A stretch of 64,000 nucleotides of DNA from JACRCT01 sp049841135. GTDB taxonomy: Bacteria > Myxococcota > Myxococcia > Myxococcales > UBA5297. Under the pieces are notes generated by a model. That model worked only from the letters and a program-made list of their open reading frames with translations. It was not told where the DNA came from and did no database searches. Below are positions 28,937-35,528 of the stretch, piece after piece (the stretch's first letter is position 1; each line of letters opens with the position of its first letter). The stretch is taken from the NCBI GenBank assembly GCA_049841135.1, contig JASGHK010000005.1, positions 2,294,001 to 2,358,000 on the forward strand, read 5' to 3'. The position numbers and the translations under genes are program-made.

Positions 28937-28988
28937 CCAGCCCACGGAGGTGGGCTTCGCAATTTCAGGCGCGACTTCAGTCGCCGGC
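28937..28988 (+). repeat. REP-like palindromic element, copy 2 (right half of an inverted pair)
   Basis: CAGCCCACGGAGGTGGGCTT hairpin, a 5-6 nt spacer, then TCAGGCGCGACTTCAGTCGC ending CGGC. The latter block recurs as TCAGGCGCGGCTTCAGCCGC at 51360 and, inverted, at 49245-49268. Located in the non-coding stretch after the 26439-28749 gene. Confidence 0.7.
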
Positions 28989-28999
28989 TACACGCCTCC

Positions 29000-29124
29000 T
29001 AGGCCACTGGCCGCGGTTCTGGAGGTGAAGCGGCGCTACGACCCCGACAACCGCTTCCGCGCGAACCAAGGACATCGACCCGCGCGCTGCTCCGGCGCCG
29101 TCGGCTGAGGCGCCGCCGCCCTGA
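29000..29124 (+). pseudogene. Remnant of the C-terminus of a berberine-bridge-type FAD oxidase
   Basis: The frame PLAAVLEVKRRYDPDNRFRA continues, after one extra base near 29068 (ccaagg for ccagg), as NQDIDPRAAPAPSAEAPPP to a stop at 29122-29124. K-R-R-Y-D-P-x-N-x-F-R-x-N-Q is the typical end of FAD-linked oxidases with a BBE domain. Nothing upstream continues the enzyme: REP-like palindromes lie immediately before it. It is therefore a truncated 3' end, not a working gene. Confidence 0.6.
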
Positions 29125-29139
29125 GGTCCACTTGCCAAA

Positions 29140-29166
29140 GGTATGTCAGCGTTTCCCGACAAGGCC
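29140..29166 (+). repeat. Dispersed TATGTCAG repeat, copy at 29.1 kb
   Basis: aaggtatgtcagcgtttccc followed by gacaagg, 15 bp after the stop of the BBE remnant. Similar to tatgtctgcgttcaccgact at 38415 and sharing its TATGTCAG core with 23481 and 42383. Each of three copies lies shortly downstream of a complete or broken gene 3' end. Confidence 0.5.
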
Positions 29167-29280
29167 GAGGTTCGCGGATCGCCGGCCATCCGGGCGGCGC
29201 GGCACGGAGAGCGCGGAGCAGATTGAGCACACCAGTGAGAGCGCGAAGCAGTCGAGGTTGCGGATTGCCGGCCATCTGGC
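29166..29280. repeat. Direct repeat pair in non-coding DNA
   Basis: cgaggttcgcggatcgccgg followed by ccatccgg (29166-29193) recurs as cgaggttgcggattgccggc followed by catctgg (29253-29279), 87 bp apart. Imperfect, with one-base gaps. No gene is visible between the copies. Confidence 0.5.
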
Positions 29281-29282
29281 CG

Positions 29283-29478
29283 CTGTGCCAGCGGGTGGCC
29301 CGAGAAGGGGACGGGGCGGCGCCGGCAGAAGAACTCGCGCCGCCCGTCCACCTCGTCGGCGAACAGCAAGGACAGCGCGGTCGCGTCCGGCGCGGGGCGC
29401 ACCTCCACCAGTGTCGCGCTCGACGCAGCCGCAGGAGGCCTCGACCGCGAGTCCGCGAGCCACACGTTCTCCACGCAA
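29283..29478 (-). pseudogene. Degenerate duplicate of the 3' end of the 31822-32994 lipoprotein gene
   Basis: On the minus strand it reads VENVWLADSRSRPPAAASSA, then TLVEVRPAPDATALSLLFAD and EVDGRREFFCRRRPVPFSGH. The intact gene ends with VENVWLVEDGRAGK, then TLVEVRPAPDASALSLMFAD and EVDGRREFFFRRLPVPFSGN. The copy has lost an internal stretch (the Cys-rich CTCDRAADVSCGC part), has base changes and has no start codon. It lies about 2.5 kb from its parent and is dead. Confidence 0.75.
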
Positions 29479-29605
29479 GAGCGACTCGTTCCCGCCCGAC
29501 GGGATTCCTTGGGCCGCCACGCGTGCCTTGACGACGCGTGCGCCTCGTGCGGAACGGGCTGGCCCCAGCCAGGCTGATTGAGGCTCCGTCCGGCCTTCGC
29601 GGCTC

Positions 29606-29999
29606 TCAGTCGCCCCCCAAGGCGTCGGCCGTCGGCCAGGCCCCGCCTCGAGGCATCTCCAGGGGCTCGGCCAGGGATTGCCGCCACGCCGGCGGGGCGA
29701 ACGGCTCGCCCCAGTAGTCGGTCACCCGCCAGGCCTTGCCCCCTCTGAGCCTCGGCGATCGAGACGTTGCGGTAGATCCGGCCGTCGCCGTAGTCCGTGC
29801 TCCACTCGACGACGAGCAGCTCTCCGCAAAGGTGCCTGCGCCCCACTCCCAGCCTGAGCCCCTCGAAGTGGGACTCGACCTCGGCGATGCGCTGGCGGCC
29901 CCGGACGGCCTCGCCGCTCTGCGGCCACTGGCGCACGGCGTCCTCCGCGAGCGGAACCCCCAGCACGCGCTCCAGCCGAGTCAGGTCGCTGACCCTCAT
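29606..29999 (-). CDS. SnoaL/NTF2-like protein (one frameshift, possibly 5'-truncated)
   Basis: 130 residues when bridged. The sequence AEDAVRQWPQSGEAVRGRQR, then ELLVVEWSTDYGDGRIYRNV and KAWRVTDYWGEPFAPPAWR matches the second half of SnoaL-like/NTF2-fold proteins: a conserved P-x-(S/T)-G-x-x-x-x-G loop, then strands ending in D-Y-W/F. The usual N-terminal helix is short here; MRVSDLTRLERVLGVPL may replace or truncate it. The frame changes at 29747-29753, where GAGCCTC would be GAGCTC, giving IAELRGGKAWRV. Such folds bind small ligands or act as enzymes; no catalytic residues can be assigned. Neighbours are broken genes, so the locus may be decaying. Confidence 0.6.
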
Positions 30000-30231
30000 G
30001 GGGACACGGTGGAGACTCGCGGGCCGGATGGCAGGCCTGGCTTGAAGCCGCGAGCCGGAACTGACGCGCGGCCGGAGTACGGGCGAGGGCACAGACCCTC
30101 ACCGCCTCGGCCGGGCTGGGAGCGCGCGGGGCGCGGTTTCGAGCGGACGCAGACGGCCGCGGCGCCTCCCTTGGCAGCGTGAGTGCGCGGGCCCTTCGGG
30201 CCACGCGGCGGTCCCCGCGAGGAGCAAGCCG

Positions 30232-30345
30232 ATGTCGCGGACCCCGCTGCCGTCGACGGCTTTGGCGGCCCTCCTCGCGACGCTCGCCGCCTACGGGTTC
30301 GCCAGCGATGGAGGCGGGGGCGGAGGCGGCCGGGGCTCTCGAGTG
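30232..30345 (+). pseudogene. Orphan signal-peptide start of a lost secreted protein
   Basis: ATG at 30232, 5-6 nt after a good GAGGAG, encodes MSRTPLPSTALAALLATLAA followed by YGFASDGGGGGGG. This is a convincing signal peptide plus Gly linker, but the frame then runs antisense into the DUF1566-type gene ending at 30353 and shows no domain. I read it as a 5' fragment whose body has been lost or replaced. The rest of 30000-30231 holds nothing recognisable. Confidence 0.4.
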
Positions 30346-30352
30346 CGGCGGA

Positions 30353-31340
30353 TCAACGGACGCACCGGACATCGGCCGGCTGGCTCTTCATGTAGGTGTA
30401 CGAGCCGCCATCGAGCAGGTAGACGTACCATGCCCAACCCTCGTTGTAGGACGTCGACGTCCAGAACCACGAGGGCCGTGTGTTCGGGAAGGCCGCGGTG
30501 TTGATTGCCGGGCTGTATTTGGAGTCGACGATCGACACCAGCTCGGCCTTCGACGGCAGCCGCCAATCCGAGTAGGTCCCCAAGACAAGCTGGTTGCAGC
30601 GCCTTCCCAGGAGTACAGCGTCCCCGGCACGGCCCGCTGCCACATCAGGCAGGTCTGCGAGTCGATCACGTTGTCTGCGTCGATGGCGTAGACGGAGTCG
30701 GGAATCGGGTGCGGGATGTCTGGCCAGGTGGCCGTCTCCGTCGGCGCAGGCCGCGAGCTCGCCGAGCAACCGCAGACGATGGCGACACAGACCCGCGGCA
30801 ACGCGCAGTCCCCGCAGCTCGCCAGTGGCCTCGAGTGGCCGCAGTTGTCCAATGCCGTGACGGGCCCACAGACCTTCCCCAGCCGCTGGCAGAACGCGAC
30901 GTCGGTCTCCGGGACGCAGCTGACCTCGCCGCAGACATTGGCCGTGCCGCCGCCGCCACAGGTCAGCGGGGCAGTGCAGCTCCCGCAGCTTGCGCTGCGC
31001 GGCTTACCGCAGGTGTCGGTGCCCGAGAAGCTCACGCAGCTCCTGCCTTGGCGAGCACAGAACGCGGTGTCGGTCTCCGGCAGGCAGGTGCAGACTCCGC
31101 TGCTGCACGTTTGACCGTCCGGGCAGGTGCTGCACTGCAGGGGCTTGCCGCAACCGTCGTCGAGCGCGCCACAGGCTACGCCGCGCCCCGACAGGTCTTC
31201 GGCACGCAGGCGTCGGAACCGGCCGCCCCGACGTCCATGTCGCTCCCGGCGTCGCTCGCGGCGTCGGTGGGCGGAGCGCCGCAACCCAAGCCGACAAAAA
31301 CGGCGGCGACTGCGACCATCGAACGAACTGCGTGCGCCAT
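30353..31340 (-). CDS. Cys-rich lipoprotein with Lcl/DUF1566 C-terminal domain (two -1 frame changes)
   Basis: 329 residues when bridged. Starts MAHAVRSMVAVAAVFVGLGC (ATG at 31340) with a lipidated Cys. It continues with two or three Cys-rich modules (ACGALDDGCGKPLQCSTCPD, CLPETDTAFCARQGRSCVS, VSCVPETDVAFCQRLGKVC) and ends in a DUF1566/Lcl C-terminal domain: YSDWRLPSKAELVSIVD, then FWTSTSYNEGWAWYV and QPADVRCVR. Unlike most other damaged genes here, both breaks need a lost base (near 31185 and 30596); each would be repaired by one C within GGCGCC. Whether this is error or decay is unclear. The protein would be exported; the DUF1566 fold relates to the fibro-slime/C-type-lectin-like FGE group and may bind surface ligands. 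Confidence 0.65.
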
Positions 31341-31599
31341 GTCGGCTTCTCCGAGTTTGGGCGGTGGGGCGTCGTCGACCGGCGCTCACAGAGATCGTGA
31401 CCGTCGAGGAGGTTTGTCGCATCGGCGACGGCCAGCAGGGCCGACACCAACCCTACTCCGCACCCTTCTCACGATCACGACAGCCGCAGCGCGACCGGGT
31501 TCCGGATGGCACCCTCGTCGGGACACGCCTCGGCGCCGTGCCTCGCACTGGTAGCGAGCCGATAGACCACGGAGGCCTGAGCGAAGGCCGTGCCGCTGA

Positions 31600-31771
31600 T
31601 CACCGCTCTCGGGCTACGACCAGGGGCACGAGGTGCACTGCTTCGACTCGATCGGGACGCTGCACGGGATGCTAGAGGTCTGCGGCGCCAAGGCTCGAAC
31701 GTGGTCCACCGCGAGTGCCGGCACCTCGGCGCGCCGCACAGCCTCTACGAGGTCACCTGGCAGAGGTAGCG
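31600..31771 (+). pseudogene. C-terminal remnant of a V4R-like sensory protein
   Basis: The frame SPLSGYDQGHEVHCFDSIGT, LHGMLEVCG, then (after one missing base near 31690, GGCGCC for GGCCGCC) RQGSNVVHRECRHLGAPHSL and YEVTWQR-stop. The pattern G-x-L-x-x-x-L-E-x-x-G-R...C-x-x-x-G...Y-E-V-x-W is that of the C-terminal end of 4-vinyl-reductase (V4R) or similar myxobacterial sensory domains. The frame is closed by a stop just upstream (31597), so only a 3' stub remains. The rest of 31341-31821 shows no gene. Confidence 0.4.
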
Positions 31772-31821
31772 CCCCATCGACCAGCTCGGGGTGTCGGGCT
31801 TCTGTTTGGGGAGCGCAAGCG

Positions 31822-32994
31822 CTACGGCGCCAGCGGGTTGCCCGAGAAGGGGACGGGGAGGCGCCGGAAGAAGAACTCGCGCCGCCCGTCCACCTCGTCC
31901 GCGAACATCAGCGACAGCGCGCTCGCGTCCGGCGCGGGGCGCACCTCCACCAGCGTGTCGCGCTCGACGCAGCCGCAGGAGACGTCCGCGGCGCGGTCGC
32001 AGGTGCAGGAGAGGTGAGCGGCGAAGGCCTCGACCGCGAGCTTGCCGGCCCGGCCGTCCTCCACGAGCCACACGTTCTCCACGCTCTTGTAGCTCACGCT
32101 CTGCCCGGCCTCGCGCAGCAGCGCACGCGAGCCGGCGGTGCCGCCCAAAAGCACGCCCTCGGGCACGCTCTCTCCCAGCGTGAAGGCGCCGCCGGAGAAG
32201 CGGACCATCCGCGCGGTCGCCTCGGCGGTGGGCTTGACCACGACCTGGAAGGCGGAGGTCGTGCCGGGCGCGCTGGTGTCTCCCAGCACGACCGGGGTCC
32301 ACTCGAGCGCCGCGGCGGCGCCGACGAAGGAATCGGTGAGCGGGTCGAAGAGCACGGTGTGGAGGCGGCCGCCGATCGTGAAGAGCAGGCGCAGCCCGGC
32401 CTCGTCCCACGGCCCCAGCGCGACGGTGTCGTGCAGGCCGGCCTCCAGCTCCACCAGCCACCAGCTGCCGTCCCGCCAGAGCCCGACCTGGTGTCCGTTG
32501 CTGACCGCCATCAGGTCCGCCGAGCGCGCGTTGGCCTGCAGCACCTGCGCGGCCTCGACCGCGAAGGGCGGGAACTTCAGGTGGGCCCAGCCGCCGCCGT
32601 TGGAGTAGTGCAGCCCGGTGGCGTTGACGACGAGCACCCCCGGCCAGGTCAGCGTGGGCAACCAGACTTCGCTGGCTTCGCCGAGCGCCGGCAGCTCGCC
32701 GACGCCGCCGCCGTCCTGGGGATCGATCCGGTAGATGCGGGTGCGCGGGGCCCGCTCCTCGACGAGATCGGGCGAGTGGCCGGGCGCCTCGGCGACGGCC
32801 AGGTAGACCGCGTCCGGGTTCCAGGCGCTCGCCCACAGGGTCTGGCGCAGCCGCGACCCGGTCGCCACCCGGCGTCCGAGGCGCGGGTCGTCCGGCACGC
32901 CGGCGAAGTAGGAGCCAGGCCCGCCGCAGGACAGCATCGCGGCGGCGAGCCCGAGGAGGGCGAGGTGGATGATGCGGAGGGCGCTAGCTCTCAT
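31822..32994 (-). CDS. Lipoprotein of unknown function, last gene of a three-gene operon
   Basis: 390 residues, ATG at 32994, lipobox AMLSC after MRASALRIIHLALLGLAA. The body is beta-rich with propeller-like strands (AVYLAVAEAPGHSPDLV, GLHYSNGGGWAHLKFPPF, LWRDGSWWLVELEAG, HTVLFDPLTDSFVGA). It ends in a Cys-rich segment (CTCDRAADVSCGCVERDT) and FFFRRLPVPFSGNPLAP. The ending is paralogous to the central part of the gene at 35529 (CVERDLAVFGSLSADGARFA, then VVSLPFSGPLFGPG), and a dead copy of it lies at 29283-29478. The start overlaps the stop of the upstream gene by 11 bp, so translation is coupled. Probably an outer-membrane or surface protein; ligand unknown. Confidence 0.75.
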   Translation of the reverse strand: MRASALRIIHLALLGLAAAMLSCGGPGSYFAGVPDDPRLGRRVATGSRLRQTLWASAWNPDAVYLAVAEAPGHSPDLVEERAPRTRIYRIDPQDGGGVGELPALGEASEVWLPTLTWPGVLVVNATGLHYSNGGGWAHLKFPPFAVEAAQVLQANARSADLMAVSNGHQVGLWRDGSWWLVELEAGLHDTVALGPWDEAGLRLLFTIGGRLHTVLFDPLTDSFVGAAAALEWTPVVLGDTSAPGTTSAFQVVVKPTAEATARMVRFSGGAFTLGESVPEGVLLGGTAGSRALLREAGQSVSYKSVENVWLVEDGRAGKLAVEAFAAHLSCTCDRAADVSCGCVERDTLVEVRPAPDASALSLMFADEVDGRREFFFRRLPVPFSGNPLAP

Positions 32995-33460
32995 CCGTGC
33001 ACCAGAACAGGGCCTCGACGAGGACGGACTCCTGCAGTCTCAGGGAACCGCACGTCCCCTCGTCGCACGCGGACGCCTTGAGGTGAAGCCTGCGTACGAC
33101 GAGCGGTCGCTGGCCGGTGTGGCTCGCGTCCGGCGAGCCGTACTCGACGAGCGCCGGGCCGGTGGCCACGGTCGTCTCGCCGCTCTCCCCCGACTTCGCC
33201 CACAGCGAGGCCCCCACCCAGTCGGCGACGTTGGCCTGGGCAGGGAGGTTCAAGTTCAGGCCGCGCCCGACCGTGCCGTCGCGCACGCAGCGGACCGTCG
33301 CCCAGGGCTGCAGGGCGATGGGGTTCACGGCGCAGGCGCAGCCGCCCGGCCACCCCGTGAACTCTCCGGAGGCCCCGCCGCCGCCGCCGCAGGAGCTCAG
33401 CCACGCGAGCGCCCCCAGCGCCGCGGCAATCCGTGCCGCCTTCCGGGCCGACCCGCTCAT
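32984..33460 (-). CDS. Small lipoprotein, middle gene of the operon
   Basis: 158 residues from ATG at 33460 (MSGSARKAARIAAALGALAW), lipobox LSSC followed by GGGGG. The mature domain has two disulfide-ready Cys pairs (GGCACAVNPIALQPWATVRC and SACDEGTCGSLRLQ) and short beta segments. Its start overlaps the upstream stop (TCAT at 33457-33460, an ATGA overlap) and its stop overlaps the next start. Three coupled lipoproteins suggest a surface complex. No family recognised. Confidence 0.7.
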   Translation of the reverse strand: MSGSARKAARIAAALGALAWLSSCGGGGGASGEFTGWPGGCACAVNPIALQPWATVRCVRDGTVGRGLNLNLPAQANVADWVGASLWAKSGESGETTVATGPALVEYGSPDASHTGQRPLVVRRLHLKASACDEGTCGSLRLQESVLVEALFWCTDES

Positions 33461-35424
33461 CGCACGCACCTCCCCTGGTCGCAGCCGGCGAAGCCCATCG
33501 CGCGGCACTCCAGGTAGCGGGTGCGGCCCTCGAAGCAGTAGGGCGCCAGGTCGCCGTGGCAGGCCGGATCGCTCAGCTCGTCCGGGCAGGTCATGGCGGG
33601 CCCGAGGGTGCACCCGGTGCCGGGGACGCAGGCCATCCCGGCGCGGCTGCAGTCGCGAAGCTCGCTCATGAGCTCCCCGTAGCACCCGAAGGCGATGGAT
33701 CCGTCGCACTGGACGAGGTCCCTGGACATGGGACAGATGCCCGGAGTGCAGATGGGCCGTGCCGGAGGCGGCACGTAGTCGAGGACCTGGGGCGTCATGC
33801 ACTGCAGGCCGAGCCCGGCGCAGTCCTGGCGGGTGGCGAAGAAGAAGTCGCCCTGCTGCCGGCAGCTCACCAGCCGCCCCTGGGCGTCGCAGCCGGTGCA
33901 CTGGTCCGCCGAGACCTGCCCGAGGTCCTTGACGCACTGCGGGACCGGGGGGCCGAGCGCGGCGCAGTCCTGGGGAGCGGCCAGGCGGGCTTGCCACTGG
34001 ACGTCGTGCTCCGAGTCGACGCCGCAGACCGGCATCCAGGCCCGGACGCAGGGGTAGACGGTGCTCGCCTCGGCCTGGTTGCACCCCGCCGCGAACGCGC
34101 AGGAGCGCTCGAGCGGCGTCAGTGGAGGCGTGGCGTCGGGGAGCGCGGGGATGGGGCTGCGCGGTGGAGGGGTGAGCTGGGCGCGGCGCGGCGCGACCCT
34201 CGCGCGGCTCGCCACCAGCACCTCCTCGTTGCCCTCGTCCGAGAGATCGACCACGTGGAAGAGCAGCCATTCGTCGCCCGACAGCGGCGTCGCCCACTGC
34301 AGCTGGTCGAAGAACCGATCGTTGGGGCCGAAGCCGCAGGGGGCCTGGTCGCAGGCGAGCGCCGGCAGATCGATCTCCAGGGCGCCTTCAGCGCCGACCG
34401 TGCGCAGCCGCTGCACGGCGCTCTGCAGCAGCAGGTAGCCGCCGAAGCGGGAGTGGACGGAATCGCCCAACGGGGCGAGCGTGCCGGCCCCCAGCCACTG
34501 CGGCGGGCTGGCCTGCGCCGGCTCGCCGAGGAAGGTCGCCGCCCAGACCCCGCCCAGGACCTCCTGCACCTCCCACACCGAACCCGACGCGACGAGGTTG
34601 CGCGCAGCGAAGTACTGGTCCAGTGGGAGGGGCCAGGAGAGCCGGGGCACGCAGCGGGCCTGGAGCGCGTCCGTGCCCACCGTCATGTCGAGCTGGCAGT
34701 ACTCGTGGGTCGTCCCCAGGGTCCGGCGGGTGAAGCCGCGGTAGTGCACCCCGTCGGTGGAGCGCCAGTCGCCCCCAGCCACGTACGGCAGCTCTGCCGT
34801 CGGCGTGAGCGTCTGGCCGCCGGTCCGCTGGAGCGTCGAGAGGTCGTACTGGTCCCAACCCATGCTCGTGTACGGCGTCTGGACGTAGGACCACGCCTGG
34901 GTCGCCTTCGTGCCCGCGAGGTCGATGGGGCCGACGCCCATGCGCAGGTGGGCGCCGCCGGTGTCGGGCTCGAAGCGCGCGTGCCAGACCTCGTGGCCGG
35001 ACACTCCGTCGTCGCTGCGCAGGTAGAGGATCCACGTCTTGCCGGCGGCCAGGTGCACCGCGGAGTCGATGGTGCCCTCGAGGCCCGACAGCTCCCGCGA
35101 CGTCCAGGTCTGGCCGAGGTCCTCGCTCTGCGCGAGCAGCCGTCGCGACGTCGTCCGCCCCAGACGCAGGCTGACGATGACCGCCAACCGGTCGCCGTCG
35201 CGCGCCACGTCGCCGACGCCTACGTGCTCCTCGTTGCACTGGTCCTCGAAGAACAGGCAGGTGGCGGCCATCTCCGCGTCGGTGGCGCGGGCGCGGTGGA
35301 TCTCGCGCGTGCCGGAGCGGAATGGGGGCGCGCCGCCGCCGCCGCTGCCGGGGCACGCCGTGGCGCCGAGGAGGGAGAGCGTCGCGAAGAGGAGGGACCC
35401 GAGGCGCACAGACATGCGGGCCAT
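33457..35424 (-). CDS. Sialidase-fold-like lipoprotein with Cys-rich C-terminus, first gene of the operon
   Basis: 655 residues; ATG at 35424 (a second ATG at 35415 is also possible). Signal MSVRLGSLLFATLSLLGAT and lipobox ATAC, then a Gly linker. Residues ~50-420 are beta-rich and contain an Asp-box, SEDLGQTWTSREL, as found in sialidase/BNR propellers, but the catalytic Arg triad and the FRIP motif of true sialidases are not seen. Residues ~450-655 are Cys-rich (CAFAAGCNQAEASTVYPC, QCTGCDAQGRLVSCRQQGDF, ICTPGICPMSRDLVQCDG). It may bind extracellular glycans or proteins. Divergent, across 104 bp, from the paralogous rightward lipoprotein gene at 35529. Confidence 0.75.
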   Translation of the reverse strand: MARMSVRLGSLLFATLSLLGATACPGSGGGGAPPFRSGTREIHRARATDAEMAATCLFFEDQCNEEHVGVGDVARDGDRLAVIVSLRLGRTTSRRLLAQSEDLGQTWTSRELSGLEGTIDSAVHLAAGKTWILYLRSDDGVSGHEVWHARFEPDTGGAHLRMGVGPIDLAGTKATQAWSYVQTPYTSMGWDQYDLSTLQRTGGQTLTPTAELPYVAGGDWRSTDGVHYRGFTRRTLGTTHEYCQLDMTVGTDALQARCVPRLSWPLPLDQYFAARNLVASGSVWEVQEVLGGVWAATFLGEPAQASPPQWLGAGTLAPLGDSVHSRFGGYLLLQSAVQRLRTVGAEGALEIDLPALACDQAPCGFGPNDRFFDQLQWATPLSGDEWLLFHVVDLSDEGNEEVLVASRARVAPRRAQLTPPPRSPIPALPDATPPLTPLERSCAFAAGCNQAEASTVYPCVRAWMPVCGVDSEHDVQWQARLAAPQDCAALGPPVPQCVKDLGQVSADQCTGCDAQGRLVSCRQQGDFFFATRQDCAGLGLQCMTPQVLDYVPPPARPICTPGICPMSRDLVQCDGSIAFGCYGELMSELRDCSRAGMACVPGTGCTLGPAMTCPDELSDPACHGDLAPYCFEGRTRYLECRAMGFAGCDQGRCVR

Positions 35425-35528
35425 CTTACGAGAAGCGGATCGGGGAAGAACCTCTCGTCTTGGGACCGACGATCCCGTCCCAGAGCCCGTCGTTGCCGGT
35501 CTCGGAGGACCGGCCGATACTCGCAGCC
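35425..35528. promoter_or_regulatory. Divergent promoter region of two related lipoprotein loci
   Basis: 104 bp between the starts of oppositely oriented lipoprotein genes (35424 leftward, 35529 rightward). It must drive both and is a natural site for shared control. It is somewhat less GC-rich at 35427-35460 (cttacgagaagcggatcggg). No -10 box or operator can be assigned with confidence. Confidence 0.4.
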
